Source: Polaribacter sp. MED152
GTDB taxonomy: Bacteria > Bacteroidota > Bacteroidia > Flavobacteriales > Flavobacteriaceae
Assembly (NCBI RefSeq): GCF_000152945.2
Contig: NC_020830.1
Span: 434,001 to 498,000, forward strand
DNA: 64,000 bases
Reading direction: 5' to 3'
The position numbers and the translations under genes are program-made. This document shows, piece after piece, positions 53,337-62,934 of the stretch; the stretch's first letter is position 1, and each line of letters opens with the position of its first letter. The notes below the pieces were generated by a model. The model was given only the letters and a program-made list of their open reading frames with translations, ran no database searches and was not told the DNA's origin.

Positions 53337-56300
53337 TTATTTTTTGAAAACTATTTTCTTGGTTCCAAAGTTTGCATTAGGAGATATAATTTTTAAGAAC
53401 ATTATTGAGTTTCTAACATTAAAATTAAATTCTAATTCATTGATTCCTGCTTTCAATTCTATAGTTTGATTTAAAATAACCTTACCAGTTACATCAAATA
53501 AATAAACCATTGCACTAGTTGCAGTTTCACTTTTTACTGTTGTTTTAACATAACCTACAGATGGGTTTGGATAAGCTGTAAAGCTATTATCAAATAAGTT
53601 ACTTGAAGTATTTGATTTTGAAGCTACAGCAGATAAAGTTACGTTTACTGTTGCTGTAGATGCATCACCATTAGCATCTGTAATTGTATACACAAAACTG
53701 TCTGAAGTTATATTTTCATCATTTGTTGAATAGTAAGCTATTCTATCATCTGAAGGATCATTTTCTGTTCCATTATCGTCAATTTTAATTCTCATTCCGT
53801 TATTACTAGCTGTATCTGTTTTACCATTTAGTAATACTAAAGGATGATTTGCATTCTGGCCATCAGTTCCAAAATCATCATTTGCAGTTACATGTATATA
53901 AATAATTTGATTAGGCTCTGCTTCTGTTCTATTTACAGTTACTGCGTCATCTACTGCAGTTGGTGTACCATTTTGGAGTACAATTGCTTCTACAGTAATT
54001 GTAACCTTGGCACTAGAAGTATCTCCTGAATTATCTGTAATAGTATATGTAAAGGTATCTACACCTACAAAATTTGCAGCAGGGCTGTACAACACCTGAT
54101 TGTTGGCTACACTTAAAGTTCCTCCTAAATCTGAATTAGCACCCACTGTTAGAGCATCATTTTGTGCTGCTCCATCATCACCATAGGTATCGTTTACTAA
54201 AACATCTATACTTGAAGAACTATCTTGATCTACTGTAACTGAATCATCTACTGCATTTGGCACATCTGTAGGAATTGCAACTGTAACAGTTACTGTTGCA
54301 GTTGATGCATCACCTGTAGCATCTGTAATTGTATAGTTAAATGAATCTTCTCCAACAAAATTTGCAGCAGGCTCATATACAATAACATCATCTGAAGTAT
54401 CATTTGTACCTTTATTATCTACACTAATTAAAGCTCCATTTGCAGTAGCACTAGAAAGTGTACCATTTGTCATGGTTAACCCATTATCAATAGCACCATT
54501 TAAACCAAAATCGTCATTTAATAAAACATCAATTTCAGTTGAATTTTGTAATGCATTTATATTTACAGCATCATTATTAGCAGTAGGTGTTGCAACTGCT
54601 CCTGAACCAGTTACTGTTATTGAAACAGTAGCTATTACAGCATCTCCACTTGCATCTGTAATTCTATAGTTGAAAGTATCTTCTCCACTAAAATCTACAC
54701 TTGGCGAATATAAAATTACATCATCAGATAAATCATTTGGAGTGTTATTATCACCAATAGTTAAAGAACCACCTTTAGCACTGGCATTTACCATAGATCC
54801 GTTTGCGAAGGTTAAAGGGTGTGTTGCATTAGGACCATCTGTTCCAAAATCATCGTTTACTGTTACATTTATAACATTATCTGAACTATTTTGATTTACA
54901 GTAATTGTATCATCTGTAGCAGTTGGAAGACCATTATCTGAAACTATTTCTGTTAAAGTAATAGTAACACTTGCTGTATCTGTATCTCCATTTACATCTT
55001 CTATAGTATAAGTAAAACTATCTACGCCTACAAAGCCTGTGGCTGGAGTATACACAACTAAATCATTTGCGATACTCAATTGTCCTCCTAAATCTGAGTT
55101 TGAAGGAACTGATAACGCATCACTTTGTGCAGCCCCATCTGTACCAAAACTATCATTAGATAAAACATCGATATTTATTGTTGAATCTTGTTCTAAAGTA
55201 AATGCATCATCTACAGCAAAAGGTACATCTTCTACTCTAGCAACAGTTACAGTAACTTCACCTATTGAAGCATCTCCACTTGCATCTGTAATTACATAGC
55301 TAAAAGTATCTGTACCTTCAAAACCTGTGGCTGGTGTATACATAAAAATATCATCTGATGTATCTGCGGTACTTTTATTGTCTATAGAAATGGTTGCACC
55401 ATTTGCAGTGGCACTATTTAATGTTCCATTTGTCATGGTTAAACCTCCATCTATAAAACCATCTAAACCTGCTGTATCATTATATAAAACATTAATTTCA
55501 TTATTTACACTATCTGTAAACACTGATACTGCATCGTTATTTGCTGTTGGTGTACCATTTACAACATCTCCTGCAATTACTGTAATTGTTACAGTTGCTG
55601 GGTCTGAAACTCCTGATGCATCTTCTAAGCTATATTCAAAAGTATCAATACCTGTGAAGTTTTCAGCTGGTGTATATTCTATTGTATAATCTAAAGGATT
55701 TCTAGAAAAATTATTCTTTACCACTAATGTACCTCCTTGAGAAGTTGTAAGATTATTAATAATTAATCTTCTTAATAGAACTCTAGCACCAATAATATCA
55801 TTGTCAAAAATTGATATTTCATTACTTACGCTATTCTCATCTACTTCAACACTATCGTCAATTAAAGCTAAAAGCGTTAAATCTTCTTCTACAGTTACTG
55901 TTACAGTTGCAGTTGAAGCATCTCCATTTGCATCTGTAATTAAATAATTAAAGGTATCTGTTCCTGTAAAGTTTGTTGGAGGTGTATATGTGATATAATA
56001 ATCTCCATAAGGTGAATTGTCATCATTTTTATTGATACAGAATAATGCTCCAATTGAAGTGGTTTGCATCATCCAACCTTTGTCTGTTGTTACTGGGTCA
56101 TGACTTGTGATTGGTCCTTCGTTTCCAAAAGAATCGTTAGGTAAAATATCTATTACTGCTCTAACACTATTCTGAGTTATAGTAATTACATCATTTTGTG
56201 CAACAGGAACATCATTTACAAATTCTGCAGGTGTAACCATTACTGTTACTGTTGCAGTTGATGTTTGTGCTGTAGCATCTGTAATTGTATAATTAAAAGA

Positions 56301-59300
56301 GTCTGTACCACTAAATCCTGTTGCTGGTGTATACACAATTTTGTCATCTACAATCGAAATTGAAGCTCCATTTGTGATTGTTGGAACATTAATAGCGAAC
56401 GAATTATTTTGTGCTCTACCTTCTGAACCAAAAGCATCATTTATTAAAACGTCTATAATATTATCTGAACTATCTTGTTCTAAAACTACTGCATCATTTT
56501 CTGCAGTTGGCACATCAAAAATTTCTACTTCTACAGTAATTGTAACTGTAGCTGTTGAAGCATCTCCATTTATATCTGTTATTGTATAATCAAAAGTATC
56601 TTCACCAACAAAACCTGTTTGCGGTACATAGTTAATAACATCATCTGTAGTTGTATTAGTGCCTTTATTGTCTACAAAAATGATTCCTCCATTAGATGTA
56701 GCACTACTTAAAGTACCATTTGTCATGGTTAAACCACTATCAATTAAACCATCTAATCCTTCACTATCATTTGATAAGACATTAAATTCATTTGATAAAC
56801 TTTCTGAATAAACTGTATAGGCATCATTAACAGCAGTTGGACTTGTACTGTCATTATTACCTTCTACAACTGTTACTGTAACAAGAGCTGAAGTTGCATC
56901 TCCATCAGTATCAGTTAAGATATAAGTAAATGTATCTTCACCAACAAAATCGGCAGCTGGTGTGTATAAAATAACATCATCTAATAAGTTATTAGGGGTA
57001 TTATTATCAGAGATAGTAAGTAAAGCACCATTATTACTAGCACTATTTAAGCTTCCGTTTAAAAAGGTGAAAGGATGTTCTACATTCGCTTCATTACCTC
57101 CAAAATCATCATTAGATAATACATCAATACTATTATTCGTGCTATTTTTATCTACTGTTGCAACATCATCTGTTGGTACTGGAATAATTGGCCTTACAAT
57201 AATAGTAACAGTTGCTGTTGCTGAATCTCCATTTGTATCTTCTAAAGTATACGTAAAAGAATCTGAACCATTATAGTTTGGTTTTGGTGTAAATTGAATA
57301 AAATCATCAGTTACATCTGTTGTGCCATTATCGTTTAAAACAACAGTTCCGTTTTCCGTAGATGTTGCTCCACTAATTGTAAAACTTAAAGCACCATCTG
57401 TACCAAAACTATCATTAACTAAAACGTTTAAAGTGTTGTTAGATGAATCTTGATTTAAAGTAAATGTATCATTTACTGGTTCAGGTACAACTGCTAGAAC
57501 GTTAATAGTTACTGTAATGTTTTCTGTTTCATCTCCATTACCATCTGTAATTGTGTAGGTAAAAGAATCTTCACCTACAAACTGCACTACTGGAGTATAA
57601 ACAACCTCATTGTCTGAGTTTAGGCTAATTGAACCACCTTCTGTTGTGTTTGCTCCAATAGTTAAGCTACCAAAACCATCTAAATCTATATCATCATTAT
57701 CTAAAACATCCAAAATGTTGTTTGAACTATCTTCGAATACAGATAATGCATCTGCAGAACCACTAGGCAATCTGTTAATAGTAATAGAAACAGTAGCTGT
57801 TGTTTTATCTCCATTTCCATCTTCTATACCATACACAAAAGAGTCTGTAGTTACATTACCTGTAGGTGTATACTCTATACTATTGTTCTGTAAATTTACA
57901 TTTACTGTTCCATTAGATGGCGCAGTTTCTATATAAATTGAATTTGTATTTGCAGCTGCATCAGGACCAAAAGAATCGTTAGTTAATACTAAAATTGAGT
58001 TGTTTGTAGTACCTTCTGTTACTACAATTGCATCGTTTGATGCTGATGGTAAACCATTAACAATTACAGTTCTTGATACCACTGTAGATTCATTGTTTGA
58101 ACCGTCTAAAGCTTTGTAAGTTAATGTATAACTACCAGAATTATTGGTGTCTACTGTACCAGTTATTTGTATTGTTGTGGTAGAGCAATTATCTGCACCT
58201 GTTGCTCCAGGATCAGTAAAAGTTGTACCATGTAAAATATTAATTGTCTCATCTCCATTTAAAGTGATAGTTGGTACAATATTATCTACAACTGTTATTG
58301 TAGCTGTTGCCGAAGCCGAATTATTTGCTTCATCTGTAACTGTTAAGGTTACTGTGTTACTACCTAAATTGGCACAGTTAAAAGTATCATTGTCTAAACT
58401 TAAAGTTAAATTTGATGAAACATTATCTGATGAACCATTATTTACTTGAGCTGCAGTAATTAAAGCAGCTCCATTAGTATCTAAACTTACTTCTAAATTT
58501 TGTACTACTACTGTTGGTGGTGTAGTATCTGTATTATTACTTAACCCATTATTGAATATGTAAGCAGAGCCTGAACTACTACCATTATCATCATTCGCAT
58601 AAGCTCCAATAATAATGTTATTTCCATCAATTGCTGAGGCCAATCCAAAATAATCATTTGAAGCCCCATCTGAAGCAAGTAATTTAGATTGTTGAGACCA
58701 TGCTGTACCATTTCTTTGAAAAACGTAGGCAGATCCTGAATTAGATCCTTTGTCATCATCTAACCTAGCACCTACAACAACTACATCTCCAGAAATATCT
58801 ACAGAAATACTAAATTGGTCTCCTGCTGCTGCATCTATAGCTGTGATTATGCTTTCTTCCATCCATCCAGAATTTGTCTTATGATATATATATGCAGAGC
58901 CTGAATCACCTAAATTTGAGTTATCATTACCAAACGCTCCCACTACTATATAATCTCCATCAATTCCTATAGATTGATAACTAAAATAATCGTATGCACT
59001 TGCATCTGAAGCCGTTAATTTAGCTTCTTGGGTCCATGTATTTCCATCATTATTAAAAATATAGGCAGCACCAGCATAGCTATTATCACCAAATGCGCCT
59101 ACCAATATATTATTTCCACTAATGTCTACAGCCCTGCCAAACTCTTTATATTGAGAAACATCTGCAGGTTGAATTTTTTGGGTTTGGGTCCATGATGACC
59201 CATTATAGTTAAAAACATATGCACTTCCAGAATTTACACCATTATTGTCTGTATACATTGCACCAATCACAGCTGTATTACCATCAATGGCAACATCATA

Positions 59301-59834
59301 GCCAAAATGATCGTATTGAACACCATCTGAAGCCAATAGTTTAGCTTCTTGATTCCACGTATTTCCAGATTTTCTAAAAACAAAAGCAGCACCATTTCTT
59401 TGGTTATTAGTTACATCATAAAAGGCACCCACTATAACTAAATCTCCTTTAATGGCAACAGAATTCCCAAAATATTCTGAAGATGCTGCGTCATTTGGAA
59501 TTAGTTTAACTTGCTCTTCCCAAGTATTTAAAGCAATATTATATTTTAAAATATAAGCAGATCCAGAATTTGAACCATTATCATCATTACCTCTTGCTCC
59601 AACAATAGCGTATTCTCCATCAATAGCTACGTCATACGCATAGAAATCACTAGCAGCAGCATCAGAGGCTGTAGCTTTTACAATTTCAGTCCAGGTTTGT
59701 GCATTTAAGCCAGAGTTATAAGTTATTGTAAGCAAAAGTGCTATTACAAAATTATAATCTTTAAAAAACTTGTTACAAGTTTCTTTTAAGTTATTTACAC
59801 AAGTAAATAACCTACAATAGGTAGTTTTTAACAT
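53337..59834 (-). CDS. Giant T9SS-secreted adhesin with cadherin-like repeats
   Basis: 2165 residues. Residues 1-45 carry an extended N-terminus and signal peptide (IALLLTITYNSGLNA). Residues about 50-430 hold seven FG-GAP-like repeats, each with an IDG/ISG then (I/V)VGA core: one full beta-propeller. Residues about 437-592 form HYR-like and DUF5011-like Ig folds. Residues about 593-2067 form 14 modules of 95-110 residues ending in variants of DTFNYTITDANGDASTATVTVTV, the Big_9/cadherin-like tandem type. Residues about 2080-2165 are a type A T9SS sorting domain (NSFTAYPNPSVG, FGTKKIVFKK). Aspartate-rich loops suggest calcium binding. Probably a surface adhesin for substrates or other cells. 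No conserved catalytic motif seen. Confidence 0.9.
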   Translation of the reverse strand: MLKTTYCRLFTCVNNLKETCNKFFKDYNFVIALLLTITYNSGLNAQTWTEIVKATASDAAASDFYAYDVAIDGEYAIVGARGNDDNGSNSGSAYILKYNIALNTWEEQVKLIPNDAASSEYFGNSVAIKGDLVIVGAFYDVTNNQRNGAAFVFRKSGNTWNQEAKLLASDGVQYDHFGYDVAIDGNTAVIGAMYTDNNGVNSGSAYVFNYNGSSWTQTQKIQPADVSQYKEFGRAVDISGNNILVGAFGDNSYAGAAYIFNNDGNTWTQEAKLTASDASAYDYFSYQSIGIDGDYIVVGAFGNDNSNLGDSGSAYIYHKTNSGWMEESIITAIDAAAGDQFSISVDISGDVVVVGARLDDDKGSNSGSAYVFQRNGTAWSQQSKLLASDGASNDYFGLASAIDGNNIIIGAYANDDNGSSSGSAYIFNNGLSNNTDTTPPTVVVQNLEVSLDTNGAALITAAQVNNGSSDNVSSNLTLSLDNDTFNCANLGSNTVTLTVTDEANNSASATATITVVDNIVPTITLNGDETINILHGTTFTDPGATGADNCSTTTIQITGTVDTNNSGSYTLTYKALDGSNNESTVVSRTVIVNGLPSASNDAIVVTEGTTNNSILVLTNDSFGPDAAANTNSIYIETAPSNGTVNVNLQNNSIEYTPTGNVTTDSFVYGIEDGNGDKTTATVSITINRLPSGSADALSVFEDSSNNILDVLDNDDIDLDGFGSLTIGANTTEGGSISLNSDNEVVYTPVVQFVGEDSFTYTITDGNGDETENITVTINVLAVVPEPVNDTFTLNQDSSNNTLNVLVNDSFGTDGALSFTISGATSTENGTVVLNDNGTTDVTDDFIQFTPKPNYNGSDSFTYTLEDTNGDSATATVTIIVRPIIPVPTDDVATVDKNSTNNSIDVLSNDDFGGNEANVEHPFTFLNGSLNSASNNGALLTISDNNTPNNLLDDVILYTPAADFVGEDTFTYILTDTDGDATSALVTVTVVEGNNDSTSPTAVNDAYTVYSESLSNEFNVLSNDSEGLDGLIDSGLTMTNGTLSSATSNGGIIFVDNKGTNTTTDDVINYVPQTGFVGEDTFDYTITDINGDASTATVTITVEVEIFDVPTAENDAVVLEQDSSDNIIDVLINDAFGSEGRAQNNSFAINVPTITNGASISIVDDKIVYTPATGFSGTDSFNYTITDATAQTSTATVTVMVTPAEFVNDVPVAQNDVITITQNSVRAVIDILPNDSFGNEGPITSHDPVTTDKGWMMQTTSIGALFCINKNDDNSPYGDYYITYTPPTNFTGTDTFNYLITDANGDASTATVTVTVEEDLTLLALIDDSVEVDENSVSNEISIFDNDIIGARVLLRRLIINNLTTSQGGTLVVKNNFSRNPLDYTIEYTPAENFTGIDTFEYSLEDASGVSDPATVTITVIAGDVVNGTPTANNDAVSVFTDSVNNEINVLYNDTAGLDGFIDGGLTMTNGTLNSATANGATISIDNKSTADTSDDIFMYTPATGFEGTDTFSYVITDASGDASIGEVTVTVARVEDVPFAVDDAFTLEQDSTINIDVLSNDSFGTDGAAQSDALSVPSNSDLGGQLSIANDLVVYTPATGFVGVDSFTYTIEDVNGDTDTASVTITLTEIVSDNGLPTATDDTITVNQNSSDNVINVTVNDDFGTDGPNATHPLTFANGSMVNASAKGGSLTIGDNNTPNDLSDDVILYSPSVDFSGEDTFNYRITDASGDAVIATVSITVTGSGAVATPTANNDAVNINALQNSTEIDVLLNDDFGLNGAIDNGLTMTNGTLSSATANGALISVDNKGTNDTSDDVIVYEPAANFVGEDSFNYTITDATGDASTATVTVTVAIPTDVPNAVDDSVTVDQDSSSSIDVLVNDTYGDDGAAQNDALTVGANSDLGGTLSVANNQVLYSPAANFVGVDTFTYTITDNSGDTSSAKVTITVEAIVLQNGTPTAVDDAVTVNRTEAEPNQIIYIHVTANDDFGTDGQNANHPLVLLNGKTDTASNNGMRIKIDDNGTENDPSDDRIAYYSTNDENITSDSFVYTITDANGDASTATVNVTLSAVASKSNTSSNLFDNSFTAYPNPSVGYVKTTVKSETATSAMVYLFDVTGKVILNQTIELKAGINELEFNFNVRNSIMFLKIISPNANFGTKKIVFKK
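53634..57191 (-). repeat. Higher-order module repeat in the giant adhesin
   Basis: Modules 4-14 (residues about 882-2067) fall into three types. Type A (4, 7, 11, 14) has HP or a related pair after an FGxxG motif; type B (5, 9, 12) has GLTMTNGTL(S/N)SAT; type C (6, 10, 13) has DVPxA at the start and a short GAAQ- or RAQN-type loop. They run A-B-C, A-8-B-C, A-B-C, A, so the three-module block was duplicated at least twice, with module 8 as an odd insert. Confidence 0.7.
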
Positions 59835-60316
59835 CTTAAAGAGGATTTAATGTTAGTTAAAGTTTGGTTAGTATGTGAAAATTATGAGTATTTAAGAATC
59901 TTAAGTTGTGATTCTTGATAATTGTATATACAGATTTGCATAAACAACCTTTGTAAAGTAGTTTTCATTTTAGAGGTATTAAGGGGTTAAAAATAGATCG
60001 CTTATTATTTTTTCTGAATAACAAACTGGAATAAAATTACTTAAATTCTTGATTGCTAAGTTATAACGAAATTGATAATTAAAGGTATCATTAATAATAC
60101 ATTTTGTATTTTATTTCATAAAATACTGTTTATCAGTACTTTAAATTTAATGAATTCTGTAATTTTAACAAATGAGTTGCTGAAAATGAGTACAAAGAAG
60201 TACTAATTAAATAGCCTTTTCACATTAAATTTAGTTCTAAAAAGCGAATTGTAACAAAATACTAAAATTTATTAGGGAATTACAATCTATATAAAATAAC
60301 TCCTTATTTTTACCTT
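59835..60316. other. Gene-free stretch (482 bases) between divergent genes
   Basis: Upstream region of the giant adhesin and of tsaE. Very AT-rich. A TATTTTTA box at 60304-60311 lies 5 bases before tsaE. No full-match -7 box for the adhesin, no ORF and no strong hairpin were seen; it may hold binding sites for regulators of the adhesin. Confidence 0.55.
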
Positions 60317-60724
60317 ATGATTACTACATACTCGTTAAACGATTTGCCAAAAGTGGCTAATTCTATTATTACCAATGCAAAGCATAAAGTATTACTTTTT
60401 TACGGAGAAATGGGCGTAGGAAAAACAACTTTAATTAAACAAATTTGCAAAGAACTTGGTACAGAAGATAACATCTCTTCACCCACCTTTTCTTTAGTTA
60501 ATGAATATATTACCCATGATAACAATACCTTGTATCATTTTGATTTCTATAGAATTAATCATGAAGAAGAGGCTTTAGATATAGGAGTTGAAGATTATTT
60601 TTATAGCGATAATTGGTGTTTAATTGAATGGCCAGAGAATATCGAAAATTTATTACCTTTAGATGCTGTTGCAATTCATCTTTCTATTTTAGAGGATGGT
60701 CAACGTAAAATTGAACTAAAATAA
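60317..60724 (+). CDS. tsaE: tRNA threonylcarbamoyladenosine ATPase subunit TsaE
   Basis: 135-residue P-loop protein. Walker A is GEMGVGKTTLIK (30-41), the switch-like SSPTFSLVNEY follows, and YHFDFYRI and LIEWPENIE are family hallmarks. It is needed with TsaB, TsaD and TsaC to make t6A37 on ANN-decoding tRNAs. The alanine dehydrogenase gene begins 9 bases downstream, so the two are probably co-transcribed, an order often seen in Flavobacteriaceae. Confidence 0.94.
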   Translation: MITTYSLNDLPKVANSIITNAKHKVLLFYGEMGVGKTTLIKQICKELGTEDNISSPTFSLVNEYITHDNNTLYHFDFYRINHEEEALDIGVEDYFYSDNWCLIEWPENIENLLPLDAVAIHLSILEDGQRKIELK

Positions 60725-60733
60725 ATACACTAT

Positions 60734-61930
60734 ATGAGCCAGTTTTCTCCTTTTAGTAAAGAAGAATTATTACCACAAACAGAAATGTTGGAAATAAAGA
60801 AAAAGAAAGGAGAACTTTTTATTGGTCTACCCAAAGAATCTCATTTAGGAGAAAAACGTGTTTGTTTAACTCCAGACGCTGTAACCGCTTTAACTGCTAA
60901 TGGTCATAGAATTGTTATAGAAACTGGTGCTGGAGATGGCGCAAATTTTACAGACAAAGAATATTCGGAAGCAGGTGCAAAAATTTCTTATGATACAGAA
61001 GAAGCATTTAAATGTAATATCATATTAAAAGTTGCACCACCTACTGAACAAGAAATTGAATATATAAATCCTCAGGCAGTATTAATATCATCACTTCAGC
61101 TAAAAACTCAATCTAAAAAGTATTTTGAGTGTTTGGCTAAAAAAAGAATTACGGCTGTTGCATTCGATTATATTAAGGATGAACATAATACGTTTCCTGT
61201 AGTAAAATCACTAAGTGAAATTGCAGGGACAGCTTCTGTATTGATAGCAGGTGAATTAATGAGTGGTGTTAATAAAGGTAATGGATTGTTATTTGGTAAT
61301 ATTGGTGGAGTGCCACCTACTAGTGTAGTTATTTTTGGAGCTGGTACTGTAGGCGAATATGCAGCAAGAACAGCTTTAGGTTTAGGTGCAAGAGTAAAGG
61401 TTTTTGACAATTCAATATCCAAATTAAGAAAATTACAACATGGCTTATCATCACCTATTTATACATCAACTTTACAACCAAAATCTGTTTCTAAAGCTTT
61501 AATGAGATGTGATGTTGCTATTGGTGCTATAAGAGGTAAAAACAGATCTCCTATTTGCGCCACAGAAACTATGGTAGAAACCATGAAAGAAGGGTCTATT
61601 ATAGTTGATGTTAGTATTGATAGAGGTGGTTGTTTTGAAACTTCAAATGTAACCTCGCACAACAAACCAACTTTTGTGAAGCATGGAGTAATTCATTATT
61701 GTGTGCCTAATATTCCTGCAAGATACTCTAGAACAGCTTCTGTTTCAATAAGTAATATATTTACACCTTATTTATTAAATATTGCTGAAGAAGGTGGTTT
61801 TGAAAATGCTGCCAGATTTGATAAAAGTCTAAGGAATGGAATGTATTTTTATCATGGAATTTTAACAAATAAAACTGTAGCAGAATGGTTCGATTTGCCA
61901 TTTAGAGATATCAATTTATTAATTTTGTAA
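60734..61930 (+). CDS. ald: Alanine dehydrogenase
   Basis: 398 residues. NAD+-dependent, reversible oxidative deamination of L-alanine to pyruvate. GLPKESHLGEKRVCLTPDAV is the N-terminal signature (Arg and Lys for pyruvate), VIFGAGTVGEYAARTALGLGARVKVFDN is the Rossmann dinucleotide loop (about 198-225), and IRGKNRSPICATETMVETMKEGSIIVDVSID the C-terminal core. A 25-residue N-terminal extension before the core, with little similarity to classical Ald, is a feature of the Bacteroidota type. Could be annotated NAD(P) transhydrogenase alpha-like, but length and motifs favour Ald. Confidence 0.9.
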   Translation: MSQFSPFSKEELLPQTEMLEIKKKKGELFIGLPKESHLGEKRVCLTPDAVTALTANGHRIVIETGAGDGANFTDKEYSEAGAKISYDTEEAFKCNIILKVAPPTEQEIEYINPQAVLISSLQLKTQSKKYFECLAKKRITAVAFDYIKDEHNTFPVVKSLSEIAGTASVLIAGELMSGVNKGNGLLFGNIGGVPPTSVVIFGAGTVGEYAARTALGLGARVKVFDNSISKLRKLQHGLSSPIYTSTLQPKSVSKALMRCDVAIGAIRGKNRSPICATETMVETMKEGSIIVDVSIDRGGCFETSNVTSHNKPTFVKHGVIHYCVPNIPARYSRTASVSISNIFTPYLLNIAEEGGFENAARFDKSLRNGMYFYHGILTNKTVAEWFDLPFRDINLLIL

Positions 61931-61952
61931 TTCTTTTCTGAACTTAAAATCT

Positions 61953-61960
61953 TAAATTTG
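61953..61960 (+). promoter_or_regulatory. -7 box for the DUF4258 gene
   Basis: TAAATTTG, full match, 17 bases before the start codon. Confidence 0.5.
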
Positions 61961-61977
61961 CCACTCAAAATTTATTG

Positions 61978-62346
61978 ATGTTACTAAAACGTATTGGATA
62001 TTTTTTAATTGGTGCTAGTATTAGTTCTATTGGGGTGTATTTTTTCTGGCAAAAGAAAAACGCCACTTTTGATTATGGTATGGATGCTAGAACGCTTAAA
62101 ACTATTAGAATTAGAGAAAGAGTCTATTCTAATGAGGCCAAAAAAGTGATGCAAACTTCAGATATTGATAGCCTTAAGATAGAAAAGATTTTAAACTTTG
62201 GCGATGTGGATTTTGGGAAAGGAAAACCAAGACAGAAGCCTTGTGCTGAGTACTTTGTTACTGGAAAGAAAGAATTAGAAAATGTTAGTTTATACATTTC
62301 TAGATGCGACTCTACTTCTACTATTCAAAAAATAATGATACAATAA
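61978..62346 (+). CDS. DUF4258 protein with N-terminal membrane anchor
   Basis: 122 residues. One membrane helix at about 5-22, then a small soluble domain with LKTIRIRERVYSNEAKKVM and FGDVDFGKGKPRQKPCAEYFV, the DUF4258 pattern. A TTG one codon upstream (61975) is in frame, but ATG 61978 is the natural start. Function unknown. It lies between alanine dehydrogenase and a convergent gene. Confidence 0.72.
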   Translation: MLLKRIGYFLIGASISSIGVYFFWQKKNATFDYGMDARTLKTIRIRERVYSNEAKKVMQTSDIDSLKIEKILNFGDVDFGKGKPRQKPCAEYFVTGKKELENVSLYISRCDSTSTIQKIMIQ

Positions 62347-62934
62347 TTATTTATATTTATCATTTAAGCCTTTTCCTGCTTTAATTAGAGGAATAATTTT
62401 CTCAATTCTAGAATTTTTAGTGTTTTCTCTTTTGGCTGTAGAAATATACTCAGCATATTCTCTTTGCTTTGATAAGGTTAACTTATAAAATGCAACCTTT
62501 AGAGCTTTATTAGAATTCAAAACCAATTTAAGTTCAGAAGGTAAAGCAACAGGCTTGGTATTTCTAGTTGGTTTAATTTCTTTACCAGCTTTACAGTTTT
62601 CAATTGCTTCTAAAACATAAATCTTAACTAGCTCTTTATCAATTTCAGCAATAGAGCTAAATCTCATTTGCCTTAAAGCTTTTGTTTTATTCTCTTGAGC
62701 ATTGATTAATAGATTTGCTTTATCCTTTAAAAATACCCCTTGATGAAACCAAAGACCCACATAATTTTTAAAAGCTGACATTCCTAAAATATTTTTACCA
62801 TTAAAAATATAAGCAGGTATACCCCATTTTATATCTTCAACTAAAGGCAACTCATTTAAAATTGAACGAAGTAAAACTAACTCTTCTTTCCAAAAATCTT
62901 GTTTGGTAATGTATTCCGTAATTTCCTTATTCAT
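62347..62934 (-). CDS. YdeI/DUF1801-family protein
   Basis: 195 residues. N-terminal DUF1801-like fold (about 15-110, with VEDIKWGIPAYIFNGKNILGMSAFKNYVGLWF-type strands) and the YdeI C-terminal helical region (about 130-195: ALPSELKLVLNSNKALKVAFYKLTLSKQREYAEYI). The iron-chaperone-like fold of DUF1801 (frataxin-like) is known from structures, but function is unclear. It overlaps the start region of no other gene; its start overlaps the end of the SpoU gene by 8 bases, so they form an operon. Confidence 0.82.
   Translation of the reverse strand: MNKEITEYITKQDFWKEELVLLRSILNELPLVEDIKWGIPAYIFNGKNILGMSAFKNYVGLWFHQGVFLKDKANLLINAQENKTKALRQMRFSSIAEIDKELVKIYVLEAIENCKAGKEIKPTRNTKPVALPSELKLVLNSNKALKVAFYKLTLSKQREYAEYISTAKRENTKNSRIEKIIPLIKAGKGLNDKYK

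Noticed and set aside
53844..58759. Ten or so short ORFs on both strands inside the giant adhesin gene
   Set aside because: They are out-of-frame shadows of the repetitive coding sequence; they share its period and have no start context.
53337..59834. Repeats in the giant gene as a CRISPR or DNA satellite
   Set aside because: The repeats are degenerate protein modules of about 300 bases in one long reading frame, with no identical short repeats and spacers.
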